This document shows positions 23,581-32,758 of a DNA stretch of 64,000 bases, piece by piece (position 1 is the first letter of the stretch; every line of letters starts with the position of its first letter). The stretch covers positions 124,001 through 188,000 of the forward strand of contig NZ_VMYE01000004.1 in the NCBI RefSeq assembly GCF_007655255.1, in the 5' to 3' direction. Below the pieces are notes generated by a model. That model made no database searches, had not been told where the DNA came from, and was given only the letters and a program-made list of their open reading frames with translations. Position numbers and translations under genes: made by a program. Source of the DNA: Extensimonas perlucida (GTDB taxonomy: Bacteria; Pseudomonadota; Gammaproteobacteria; Burkholderiales; Burkholderiaceae_C).

Positions 23581-24211
23581 CATCTTGCGCCGGCACCACG
23601 GGCCGCAGCAGGTGCGCGTGCACGGCGCCGGCGCGCAGCGTGCGCTGCGCGGCAAAGCCCAGCGGCGCGAGCGCGGCGGCGTCCCAGGGCTGCGGCGCTT
23701 CGAGATAGATGAAGCCGCCCGGCGCCACGGCGCGGCGCGCGGCCTGCAAGGCGGGGCTGAACAGGTCGCTCGCAAACGGCGGGTCGAGGAAGATCAGCTG
23801 CAGGCTCGCGGGCGCGCTCTGGCGCAGCGCCGCGATGCCGTCGCCACGCTGCACCGCCACTTGCTGCGTGGGCGGCACCTGCAGGCGCTGCAGCACGGCG
23901 CGCAGACGCGCGACGAGCGCAGGGTCGCTTTCCACTAGCTCGACGCTGGCGCCGCGCGAGGCGGCTTCGAGCCCGAGCGCGCCCGTGCCCGCGAAGGCGT
24001 CGAGGCAGCGCCAGCCCGTTAAATCCTGACCGAGCCAGTTGAACAAGGTCTCGCGCACGCGGTCGGGCGTGGGGCGCAGGCCCGGCTGCTGCGCCACGGG
24101 CAGGCGCGTGCGCTTCCATTGCCCGCCGATGATGCGCACCTCGCCGCGCCCCACGGGTACGCGCGCTGGCGCGCCCCCAGCCACGACCGCGCGCGCGGCG
24201 CGGCGCTTCAC
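23573..24211 (-). CDS. rsmD: 16S rRNA (guanine966-N2)-methyltransferase RsmD
   Basis: A 212-residue methyltransferase that modifies G966 of 16S rRNA. GEVRIIGGQWKRTRLPV and RPTPDRVRETLFNWL form the conserved N-terminal part, CLDAFAGTGALGLEAASRGA is the SAM motif I, and FLDPPFASD the catalytic (D/N)PPF motif. I inferred a GTG start at 24211, which overlaps the stop of the upstream M16 gene (GTGA). Longer frames run antisense-like into that gene. Confidence 0.93.
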   Translation of the reverse strand: MKRRAARAVVAGGAPARVPVGRGEVRIIGGQWKRTRLPVAQQPGLRPTPDRVRETLFNWLGQDLTGWRCLDAFAGTGALGLEAASRGASVELVESDPALVARLRAVLQRLQVPPTQQVAVQRGDGIAALRQSAPASLQLIFLDPPFASDLFSPALQAARRAVAPGGFIYLEAPQPWDAAALAPLGFAAQRTLRAGAVHAHLLRPVVPAQDAP

Positions 24212-25569
24212 GGCTGGCCGCCCACGACCACGGTGACCATGCGCTCGGGCTGCAGCTTGCGTTGCAGCGCGGCGCGCACGTCGGCCACCGTGAGGGCCTG
24301 GACTTTTTTCGGCCATTGCTCGAGGTAGTCGAGCGGCAGGTCGTGCCAGGCGATGTTGGCGACATTCGCGAGCAGCTTGCCGTTGCTGTCTATGCGCAGC
24401 GCAAAGCCGCCGATGAGGTTGTCCTTGGCGGCGCGCAGCTCGGGCTCGGTCGGGCCTTGGGCGACGTAGCGGCGCAGCACGTCCTGCGCCACCTGCACGG
24501 CCTGCGCGGCCTGGTCGGGGCGCGTTTGCAAGCCGACGACGAAGGCGCCCGCGTGCAGGCCGGGGTTGAACTGGCTATAGACGCTGTAGCTGAGCCCGCG
24601 CTTTTCGCGCACTTCTTCGGTCAGGCGCGAGACCAGCCCGCCGCCGCCGAGGATGTGGTTGCCCACGAGCAGCGCAAGGAAATCGGGGTCGCGCCGTGCG
24701 ATACCGGGCTGGCCGATCAGCACATGCGCCTGCGCCGAGGCGAAGGGGATTTCGACCTCTTTCGCGGCGGTGAGCGGCGCCACCTCGGGCACGGGCGGCA
24801 GGGGCGCGCAGCCCTCTGGCGGCGTCGGTAAACGCGACAGCAGGGTTGCCACGAGCGCATCGGCCTGCGCGCGCGTCACGGCGCCGACCAGGCTCACGCG
24901 CGCGCGGCAGGGCGCGAGGTAGCGCGCATGGAACGCGACCATGTCGGCCACGCCGATGCGCATGAGGCTTTCTTCGCTCGCGTGGTAACCGTAGGGGTGG
25001 CTGCCATAGACCGCGGCGGCGAAGGCTTCTTCGGCCAGGGTGCCGGGGCGTGTGTGCGCCTCTTTGATGCTTGCGCTCCAGCGTGCGCGCTCGCGCTGCC
25101 AGACGTCCTCGGGCCAGCTCGGCGTGCCGATCTGCCGCGCGGCCAGGCGCAGGGCGCGCTCGAGCAGTGCGGGCTCGGTGAGCGCGCGCAAGCTGTAGTG
25201 CAGCGCGTCGGCCCCGGCCGCGGCGCCGAAGTTCGCGCCCAGATCGGCCCAGGCCGCACCGAGCGCGTTTTCGTCGAGCGGTGGCTCGTCCTGGCCGTTC
25301 AGTTTGTCAGCCTGCACGCCCTTGGACGCCATCAGCGCCACGGCCTCGGCCAGCCCGGCTTGCGGCGCCGGGTCGCGGCGCTTGCCGGCGTCGAAGTCTA
25401 TGCGCACGTCGAGCATGGGCAGCGTGGCGCTTTGCACCAGCCAGACCTGCGCGCCGCTGGGCTGCGTCCAGTGTTCTATGGGCAGCAGCGCCCACGCGGG
25501 ATTTGCGCCAAAAATGGCGACAGCGCCCATGAATAAAGCGCGAGCAACTATTCTTTTGATACTTTGCAT
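24208..25569 (-). CDS. M16-family peptidase-like protein, non-catalytic partner
   Basis: A 453-residue periplasmic M16 protein with a signal peptide (MQSIKRIVARALFMGAVAIFGANPAWA). The region where active M16 proteases carry HXXEH instead reads EAVALMASKG, so zinc chemistry is lost. The C-terminal domain retains the R/Y substrate-binding motif region (EEVREKRGLSYSVYSQF). It lies 34 bp downstream of an HXXEH-containing M16 gene, the usual active/inactive heterodimer pair. The first ~10 codons of its signal peptide coincide with a copy of the dispersed GCGCTT-type motif (25534-25567). Confidence 0.9.
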   Translation of the reverse strand: MQSIKRIVARALFMGAVAIFGANPAWALLPIEHWTQPSGAQVWLVQSATLPMLDVRIDFDAGKRRDPAPQAGLAEAVALMASKGVQADKLNGQDEPPLDENALGAAWADLGANFGAAAGADALHYSLRALTEPALLERALRLAARQIGTPSWPEDVWQRERARWSASIKEAHTRPGTLAEEAFAAAVYGSHPYGYHASEESLMRIGVADMVAFHARYLAPCRARVSLVGAVTRAQADALVATLLSRLPTPPEGCAPLPPVPEVAPLTAAKEVEIPFASAQAHVLIGQPGIARRDPDFLALLVGNHILGGGGLVSRLTEEVREKRGLSYSVYSQFNPGLHAGAFVVGLQTRPDQAAQAVQVAQDVLRRYVAQGPTEPELRAAKDNLIGGFALRIDSNGKLLANVANIAWHDLPLDYLEQWPKKVQALTVADVRAALQRKLQPERMVTVVVGGQP

Positions 25570-25603
25570 GAAGGACTCCGAGGTGTCGGGTGGGCCAGCG
25601 AAC

Positions 25604-27103
25604 TCAGCGGATCGGCCCGCCCAGCGCGGGCGCCGCGGCCTTGCGCCGCGCGTTCGGATCGACGGGCTGCGGCAGCAGCGTGGCCACGGTGAGCTGGTCG
25701 TCGCCAAAGTAACGTGCCGCCACCTGCTGCAATTGCTGCGGCGTGACGCTGCGCAGCAGCGCGAGCAGGCGGTCTTCGGTGTCGAGCGGCAGGCCCAGCA
25801 CCCAGTTGCTGCCCAAGTCCATCGCGCGCGCAAAGAGTGAATCGCGCTCGTAAATCGTCGCCGCCGTCCATTGCGTGAGCACGCGCGCGAGCTCCTGCGC
25901 GCTCACGCCCTCGCGCGCGATGCGCGCCACCTCGGCGCGCAGGGCCTGCTCGACCTCTGGCGCGCTGCGACCTTGCGCGGGCACGCCCATGAGCAAAAAC
26001 AGGCCGGGCCCGCGCCCCGTCACCATGGCCGCGCTGTGGGCGCTGTCGGCCACGCGCTGCGCGCCCTGCGTGAGCGCACGCTCCAGGCGCGCGCCGTCGT
26101 AGCCACTGAGCACCTCCGACAAGACCATGAGCGCGAGCGCGTCGCGGTCTTGGTCGGTCAGCGCCTCCACATGCCGCAGCGTGGGCGCGTGGAACGCGAG
26201 CGCGACGAAAGCCTGCTCGGCCGGCGCCTTCACGTCTGTGCGCCGCAGCCCGGCCTGCACGGGTTCGGCGCGCGGCTTGCGCGGCGGTACGGCGCGCGCG
26301 GGGATGCGGCCGTAATACTTTTCGGCCAGCGCGCGCACCTGCGCCACATCGACATCCCCCACCACGACCACGGCCGCATTCGCGGGCACGTACCACTGGC
26401 GGTGAAACGCGCGCACGTCGTCCGGCGTCATGGCGTCGAGGTCGGTCATCCAGCCGATCACGGGGCGCCGGTAGGGCGAGACCATGAAGCTCGTGGCAAA
26501 CAATTGCTCGGCGAGCACGGCGCGCGGCTGGTCTTCGGTGCGCATGCGGCGCTCTTCCTTGACGACCTCGATCTCCTTGCGGAATTCGGTGTCGGGCCAG
26601 GCGTTGTGGGCAAAACGGTCGGCCTCCAGGCGCATCACCTCGGCCAGGCGATTGGCCGGAATCTGCTGGTAGTAACCCGTGAAGTCACGGTCGGTGAAGG
26701 CGTTTTCCTGCCCGCCCAGCGCCGCGACGCGGCGCGAGAACTCGCCGGGCGGCACGTTTTTGGAGCCCTTGAACATCATGTGTTCGAGCACATGCGCAAC
26801 GCCCGAAGTGCCGTCAACTTCGTCCAGCGCGCCCACGCGCACCCAGACCATATGCACCGCCGTGGGCGCGCGCCGGTCGGGCAGCACGATGAGCTGCATG
26901 CCATTGGCAAGCGTGAACTGCTGCGCCTGCGCCGCGCCCGCCACGGCGGGAATGGGCGCCAGCGTGGCGGCGGGTGGCGGCTGCGTGTCCGCAGCAGGGG
27001 CAGCCCAGGCCGCACCGGGCCCGCACAAAGCCAGCGCCCCCGCGCAGAAAACACCGCGCAGCGATGCAGCCAGAGAAGAAGAGAGTGTCAGAATGCGTTT
27101 CAT
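25604..27103 (-). CDS. M16-family zinc peptidase, catalytic partner
   Basis: A 499-residue insulinase/pitrilysin-type protease. A signal peptide (about residues 1-35, ending AAWA) and a Pro/Ala linker precede HVLEHMMFKG, the inverted zinc motif HXXEH, near residue 100; the distal Glu is in EIEVVKEERRMRTED. It probably degrades peptides in the periplasm as a heterodimer with the downstream inactive homologue. It is divergent from ftsY with 52 bp between the start codons. Confidence 0.93.
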   Translation of the reverse strand: MKRILTLSSSLAASLRGVFCAGALALCGPGAAWAAPAADTQPPPAATLAPIPAVAGAAQAQQFTLANGMQLIVLPDRRAPTAVHMVWVRVGALDEVDGTSGVAHVLEHMMFKGSKNVPPGEFSRRVAALGGQENAFTDRDFTGYYQQIPANRLAEVMRLEADRFAHNAWPDTEFRKEIEVVKEERRMRTEDQPRAVLAEQLFATSFMVSPYRRPVIGWMTDLDAMTPDDVRAFHRQWYVPANAAVVVVGDVDVAQVRALAEKYYGRIPARAVPPRKPRAEPVQAGLRRTDVKAPAEQAFVALAFHAPTLRHVEALTDQDRDALALMVLSEVLSGYDGARLERALTQGAQRVADSAHSAAMVTGRGPGLFLLMGVPAQGRSAPEVEQALRAEVARIAREGVSAQELARVLTQWTAATIYERDSLFARAMDLGSNWVLGLPLDTEDRLLALLRSVTPQQLQQVAARYFGDDQLTVATLLPQPVDPNARRKAAAPALGGPIR

Positions 27104-27155
27104 GGTTTGGCTCAACGGGGGATGCCCCAGAGCGAAAGATTCTACGTAGCACCAA

Positions 27156-28469
<1,314 letters not shown>

Positions 28470-28541
28470 GTGGGCCGTTTTGCAAGGTCGTTCTGCCCGC
28501 CCAAGGCAACTACGGCGTATTGCCGTTCATTGCCGTTTGGC

Positions 28542-28979
28542 CTATCGATCAGCCCCCACGAGCCGCACCGTGTTCTCATCGGCTTCGCCCGCATAGAAGG
28601 CGTCCAAAGCGCTGCGAAACACGTCCAGTTGCGGCGCCGCCAGCATGAACAGCGTCATGCAGGAGCGAAACTTGAGATCGTCGGGCGCGCCGAAGATCTC
28701 GTGTGCGGTCTTTTTGCCTGCATGCGCGAGCACGGCCCGCGTGCAGTCCACGAGGCGCGCGCCGAGCACCGGATGCGCGAGATACGCCTTGGCCTCGGCC
28801 AGGTCTCGGAGCCCGTAAAACTTGGCCGTGGCGCTGCGCCCGAGCGCCGCGAGCTGCGGAAAGACGAACCACATCCAATGGCTCTGCTTGCGGCCGGCCT
28901 GCAGCTCGGCCATCACGTGAGCCATGACGGGCGCCTGCGCCGTCAGGAATCGTTCCAAATTCATGGCGGATTCGTTCAT
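28542..28979 (-). CDS. DUF1810-family protein
   Basis: A 145-residue cytosolic protein matching DUF1810: LERFLTAQAPVMAHVMAELQ, KQSHWMWFVFPQL near residue 32, and the Gly/Ala-rich HPVLGARLVDCTRAVL. Function is unknown (older genomes call it calpastatin without basis). The ATG at 28979 has AAGGAGC upstream. It follows the flavin reductase remnant by 12 bp on the same strand and probably formed an operon with it before the insertion there. Confidence 0.88.
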   Translation of the reverse strand: MNESAMNLERFLTAQAPVMAHVMAELQAGRKQSHWMWFVFPQLAALGRSATAKFYGLRDLAEAKAYLAHPVLGARLVDCTRAVLAHAGKKTAHEIFGAPDDLKFRSCMTLFMLAAPQLDVFRSALDAFYAGEADENTVRLVGADR

Positions 28980-28991
28980 ATCGGCTCCTTC

Positions 28992-29799
28992 TCAGACTCC
29001 CGGCGGCAGTTTGGCGGCCATCATCTTGCGGCGGTCCATCCTGCGCCCATCCACGATGAAGGTGCCGTCGCCCACCGCGTGCAGCATGCGCTGCTCCTTG
29101 CGCTCGGTGTCGAAATACGCCGCGAGCCCCTGCAGCACGACGATGTCGTGCTTTTCGATGATGTCCACGACCTTGCACTCGATGTTGGCCAGGCAGTCCT
29201 GAATCAAAGGCGCCGCAACATGCCGGGCCGGCGCCCGCGTCAGCGCGAAGCGGGAGAACTTGTCGGTATCCAGGCCCGAGCAGGTGCCTATGCCGACCAC
29301 CGTGTCGAGCATGTCCACGGTGGGGATGGCAAGCACGCATTCGCGATGGTGCCGCAGCGCGTGGTAGGAGTAATTCCACGCGCCTGTGGTGATGGCGAAG
29401 AGGGGGCTGAAGTCCATCACCATGGTCCAGGAGATGGTCATGACGTTGTCCTTGCCCGCGTCATGGGTGCTCACGAGCACCACGGGCCCTGGCTCTATCA
29501 GGGTAAAGGCCTCAGAACCTGCTCATGGTCTTTTCATGGGGTACGCATGGCAACAAACGGTCACGATCGAGGCGCCCGCCGCCGCCCATGCGGGTGGCCT
29601 GGGCAAGGCGGGCAACGACGAGCGTGGGCGTTTGCTGCCATGCCCTTCGGGTTGCCCCGCAAAGGCAGCGTCTGCGGCGTTGCCCATCCTCGCCGCACAT
29701 CGGTGCGGCTTGCGGTGGGCGCCTTGCATTCACTGCCTTTGCGGGGCAACGTACCCCATGAAAAGACCATGAGCAGGTTCTCGGACTCAATGGCTGCAT
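28992..29799 (-). pseudogene. Flavin reductase-family gene split by an inverted-repeat element
   Basis: The main fragment (28992-29513) encodes EAFTLIEPGPVVLVSTHDAG, then NVMTISWTMVMDFSPLFAIT and FALTRAPARHVAAPLIQDCL, as in short flavin reductase (FMN-binding split-barrel) proteins. The natural start lies on the other side of a 269-bp insertion: ATG at 29799 after GCGGAGGTG, encoding MQPLSP. Joining the two gives a sensible N-terminus MQPLSPEAFTLIEPGP. Reading from that ATG today runs through the element and stops at 29512. A GTG at 29483 could allow synthesis of a shortened protein lacking ~18 residues, so loss of function is likely but not certain. Confidence 0.82.
29514..29782. mobile_element. 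269-bp MITE-like insertion with perfect 30-bp terminal inverted repeats
   Basis: The left end (29515-29544, beginning GAACCTGCTCATGGTCTTTT) and right end (29751-29780) are perfect reverse complements over 30 bp; an inner 18-bp inverted repeat (29651-29668 / 29733-29750, GTTGCCCCGCAAAGGCAG) lies inside. No transposase is encoded. The target duplication is ambiguous (possibly CTC). It interrupts the flavin reductase gene after its sixth codon. Confidence 0.85.
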
Positions 29800-29976
29800 G
29801 GAAACACCTCCGCGTCGCATCCCGGTAGTGCAGCGATTTTCACCCCCGCGCCACCGCGGCGGAAAACTTGAGTTCAGACAAGGCCCAAACCCACGCCGTT
29901 GGCTGTGCCGCAGAAAAATAGGCGCTGCGCCGCAGCCGCCCATACATCGAAGGGCAAGAGCGCGGGAACTTCGGCC

Positions 29977-30006
29977 TTGGCACTCTATCCAAGCGAGTGC
30001 TAACAT
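29977..30006 (+). promoter_or_regulatory. CIRCE operator overlapping the rpoH promoter
   Basis: TTGGCACTC-N9-GAGTGCTAA (29977-30003) matches the HrcA-binding CIRCE consensus (TTAGCACTC-N9-GAGTGCTAA) with one mismatch. The same bases supply a plausible -35 TTGGCA (29977-29982) and -10 TAACAT (30001-30006), 18 bp apart. HrcA repression of rpoH is therefore inferred. The rest of 29800-29976 shows no gene. Confidence 0.85.
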
Positions 30007-30040
30007 CCCTTGTCGGCACACGAAAGAGAGGATTCCTGAT

Positions 30041-30973
30041 ATGACTACTGCATCTGCAAGCACTACGGCACTGGCCCCCGCCAACCCCTGGGCGCTGGTG
30101 CCACCGCTGGGGAATCTGGACGCTTACATCACCGCAGTCAATCGCCTGCCCATGCTCACTCATGAGGAAGAGCAGCGCTATGCCCGCCAATTCAAAGAAC
30201 ACGGCGACATTGAGGCTGCGGGGCGGCTCGTGCTCTCGCACCTGCGCCTGGTGGTTTCGATCGCGCGCCAGTACCTCGGCTACGGCCTGCCGCATGGCGA
30301 CCTGATCCAGGAAGGCAACGTGGGCCTGATGAAGGCCGTGAAACGCTTCGACCCCGACCAGGGCGTGCGCCTGGTGAGCTACGCCATGCACTGGATCAAG
30401 GCCGAGATCCATGAATACATCCTGCGCAACTGGCGCATGGTCAAAATGGCGACGACCAAGGCACAGCGCAAGCTGTTCTTCAATCTGCGCTCGCTCAAGC
30501 AAGGTTTCAAGGCTGACGCAGCCGACGCCGACACCTACCGCGAAACGCTCACCGAGCACGAAATCGACACCGTGGCCCGGCAGCTCAACGTCAAGCGTGA
30601 AGAAGTCATCGAGATGGAGGCGCGCATGGCCGGTGGCGACGTGCTGCTCGACCCGGCCCCGAGCGAGGACGGCGAGCAGGCGTTCGGCCCCATCGCCTAC
30701 CTGGCCGACGCGGCGCACGAGCCCACGGCGATGATCGAGTCGCGCCAGCGCGAAATGCTGGCCACCGATGGCATCGCCACCGCGCTGCAGACGCTCGACC
30801 CGCGCAGCCGCCACATCGTCGAAGAGCGCTGGCTCAAGGTCAACGACGACGGCTCGGGCGGCAAGACCCTGCATGATCTGGCCGCTGTCTATGGCGTGAG
30901 CGCCGAGCGCATCCGCCAGATCGAAGCGGCCGCGATGAAGAAGATGAAAAAGGCGCTCGCGCAGTACGCCTGA
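30041..30973 (+). CDS. rpoH: RNA polymerase heat-shock sigma factor RpoH (sigma-32)
   Basis: A 310-residue sigma factor. Region 1.2/2 contains NLDAYITAVNRLPMLTHEEE and LIQEGNVGLMKAVKRFDPDQ; the RpoH-specific box QRKLFFNLR is at ~145-153. Region 4 has the HTH YGVSAERIRQIEAAAMKKMK at the C-terminus. The start ATG at 30041 follows AGAGAGGA; an upstream in-frame start runs through the CIRCE operator and is rejected. It directs transcription of chaperone and protease genes. A strong intrinsic terminator follows. Confidence 0.96.
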   Translation: MTTASASTTALAPANPWALVPPLGNLDAYITAVNRLPMLTHEEEQRYARQFKEHGDIEAAGRLVLSHLRLVVSIARQYLGYGLPHGDLIQEGNVGLMKAVKRFDPDQGVRLVSYAMHWIKAEIHEYILRNWRMVKMATTKAQRKLFFNLRSLKQGFKADAADADTYRETLTEHEIDTVARQLNVKREEVIEMEARMAGGDVLLDPAPSEDGEQAFGPIAYLADAAHEPTAMIESRQREMLATDGIATALQTLDPRSRHIVEERWLKVNDDGSGGKTLHDLAAVYGVSAERIRQIEAAAMKKMKKALAQYA

Positions 30974-31016
30974 TGAGCGCGATGGCGCAGCCGCCTTTGC
31001 GGGGCTAAACCAATTC

Positions 31017-31047
31017 AAAAAAGCGCCGCTGCTCGCGGCGCTTTTTG
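31017..31047 (+). terminator. Rho-independent terminator of rpoH
   Basis: Stem AAGCGCCGC (31021-31029), loop TGCTC, complementary GCGGCGCTT (31035-31043), then a T-run. Confidence 0.9.
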
Positions 31048-31137
31048 CTCTTATCTTCCTGCTCTTCTTCCTGCTCTTATCTTCCGCGCACTTGTTGATC
31101 TATCATGAATCGGAATTCCATTGTGGGAGAGGAAGAC

Positions 31138-31428
31138 ATGAAACCCTCTGAAGCCTTGGCTGCGAACCGTGCCGCGATCCGGCGGGTGGTCGCGTCTCAC
31201 CGTGCCTGCAATGCCCGGGTTTTCGGCTCCGTCCTGCGAGGGCAGGACACCGACAGCAGCGATCTGGACATCCTCATCGACCCGACACCGGAAACGACGC
31301 TGATGGACGTAGCGGCCATTCAAGTAGAACTACAACGCCTGCTTGGCGTAGCCGTGGATGTACTGACGCCCAGGGCCTTGCCCGAGGCTTTGCGCAGCCA
31401 GGTTCTTTCGGAGGCGTTGCCGGTGTGA
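31138..31428 (+). CDS. MNT-type nucleotidyltransferase (antitoxin of an MNT/HEPN pair)
   Basis: A 96-residue minimal nucleotidyltransferase. The GS-X10-DxD signature is complete (GSVLRGQDTDSSDLDILID, residues ~32-50), so it should be active, in line with MntA-type antitoxins that AMPylate their HEPN partner. The ATG at 31138 has GGAGAGGAAG upstream; an earlier ATG at 31105 adds 11 residues and has a poorer site. Its stop overlaps the partner's GTG by 4 bp. Confidence 0.88.
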   Translation: MKPSEALAANRAAIRRVVASHRACNARVFGSVLRGQDTDSSDLDILIDPTPETTLMDVAAIQVELQRLLGVAVDVLTPRALPEALRSQVLSEALPV

Positions 31429-31793
31429 CCAAGGTCCTGCGCGTGCCAGACTACCTCGGTCACATCCTCAAAGCCATAGAGCGCATCGCTCGTTACACGG
31501 CGGCGATGGATGAGGCGGCATTCCTGAGCAGCGAGTTGGTGCAAGACGCCGTGCTGCGCAACATCGAGATCATCGGAGAGGCAGCAAACAATATTCAACG
31601 CGCGGCCCCTGAATTCGCCGCGCAGCACCACCGCATTCCTTGGTTGGTCATGTACACGATGCGCAACCGCATCTCGCACGGCTACGACAAAGTGGACCTG
31701 GAACTCGTCTGGAAAACGATTCAGAGCGATTTGCCCGGTCTGCACGAACAAGTCGTCAAAGTGCGAGCGACGTTCTTGCGCGATCAAAGCTAG
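31425..31793 (+). CDS. HEPN-domain RNase toxin (HepT-like, DUF86)
   Basis: A 122-residue all-helical DUF86/HepT protein. The RNase motif R-X4-H is present in MRNRISHGYDKVD (about residue 85-93), with the tyrosine after it that MntA-type partners modify. The GTG start overlaps the upstream stop (GTGA), a coupled toxin-antitoxin arrangement. The TAG stop lies within the CTAG target duplication of an adjacent MITE copy, so the insertion did not change the protein. Confidence 0.9.
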   Translation: MTKVLRVPDYLGHILKAIERIARYTAAMDEAAFLSSELVQDAVLRNIEIIGEAANNIQRAAPEFAAQHHRIPWLVMYTMRNRISHGYDKVDLELVWKTIQSDLPGLHEQVVKVRATFLRDQS

Positions 31794-31958
31794 GAGCCTG
31801 TCCGGCTTTGGGCGTCGAAAGCGAGAATGCGCCCCAGCGAGGTCAGTTTTTGCCGGATTCGCCGCCCCATAGCGGGACTATGGGGCAAGAAGACGGTAAA
31901 AAATGGGCCGCTGCGGCGCATTCGCAGCCGACGATTCCAAAGTCCGACAGGCTCCTAG
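31790..31958. mobile_element. 161-bp MITE, copy 1, with perfect CTAG target duplication
   Basis: The core 31794-31954 begins GAGCCTGTC and ends GACAGGCTC, with imperfect terminal inverted repeats of ~20 bp, and is bounded by CTAG on both sides (31790-31793, 31955-31958). The left CTAG contains the TAG stop of the HEPN gene, the right one the TAG stop of ung on the other strand. Removing one unit restores two convergent genes whose stops share a single CTAG. One frame is open throughout on the plus strand ([11 protein letters not shown]...). No transposase; an IS5-type YTAR duplication would be consistent. Confidence 0.9.
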
Positions 31959-32683
31959 CAACGCTCAGCCCCCTGCTGCCGCAAGCGAAACTCGCGCGCC
32001 TTGCTGAAGTGCCCGCAGCCGATGAAGGGCTGCGGCGGGCGTTCGGCCGAGAGCGGTGAGGGATGGTTGGCCATGAGCACGAGGTGGCGCGGGTCGTGGC
32101 CGATCAGCGCGCGCTTGTTTTGCGCGTGCGCACCCCAGAGCATGAAGACCACGGGCCGCGGCCCCTGCGCGACGTGGCGGATGATGGCGTCGGTGAGCTG
32201 CTCCCAGCCCTTGCCGGCGTGGCTCGCGGGTTTGCCTTCTTCGACCGTGAGGCAGGCGTTGAGCAGCAGCACGCCGTGGCGCGCCCACTGGGCCAGGCTG
32301 CCGCCGGGCTGCGGAAAGGGTGGCGGCGGCACGCCCAGGTCGCGCTGCAGCTCGCGGAAAATGTTGCGCAGCGAGGGCGGCAGCGGCACGCCCGGCGCCA
32401 CCGAAAACGCCAAGCCCTCGGCCTGGCCGCGCCCGTGGTACGGGTCTTGCCCCAAGATCACCACGCGCACCGCCTCGGGCGGCGTGAGTTCGAGCGCACG
32501 CAGCGGCTGCGGCGGGAAGATGCTTGCGCCGGCGTCCAGCCGCGCCTGCAAAAAGCGCAGCAAATTCTGCCCCGTGGGGCTCGCAAAAAACGCATCGACG
32601 AGCGGCCGCCAACCCGGCGCCACGGGCCAGTCGGCGGGGTTGGCGCTTTGCAACTGGGTGGAGGCTGGGGCCACGCAGTTCAT
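31955..32683 (-). CDS. ung: Uracil-DNA glycosylase
   Basis: A 242-residue family-1 UDG that removes uracil from DNA. The water-activating Asp is in VVILGQDPYHGRGQAEGLAF, the Asn region in VLLLNACLTVEEG, and the leucine-intercalation/His loop in LMANHPSPLSAERPP near the C-terminus. I chose the ATG at 32683 (MNCVAPAS); a GTG at 32755 would add 24 residues encoded by a dispersed-repeat copy, which is unlikely to be real. The stop lies within a MITE target duplication. Confidence 0.94.
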   Translation of the reverse strand: MNCVAPASTQLQSANPADWPVAPGWRPLVDAFFASPTGQNLLRFLQARLDAGASIFPPQPLRALELTPPEAVRVVILGQDPYHGRGQAEGLAFSVAPGVPLPPSLRNIFRELQRDLGVPPPPFPQPGGSLAQWARHGVLLLNACLTVEEGKPASHAGKGWEQLTDAIIRHVAQGPRPVVFMLWGAHAQNKRALIGHDPRHLVLMANHPSPLSAERPPQPFIGCGHFSKAREFRLRQQGAERC

Positions 32684-32693
32684 GGTTTCATGG

Positions 32694-32757
32694 TCAAAAT
32701 TGGCTTTTGCGCTTACTGCATCTTGGCTGGCAGCTATGTATTTGATACTTGCCACCC
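32694..32757. repeat. Dispersed GCGCTT-type motif, between trpC and ung
   Basis: TTGGCTTTTGCGCTTACTGC followed by ATCTTGGCTGGCAGCTATGT and an A/T-rich end; a family member occupying almost the whole trpC-ung gap. Confidence 0.7.
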
Positions 32758-32758
32758 A

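Noticed and set aside
29512-30084. 190-codon ORF reading through the flavin-reductase insertion
   Set aside because: It merges the first six codons of the broken gene with the element; the rest is repeat-derived and the true start is at 29799.
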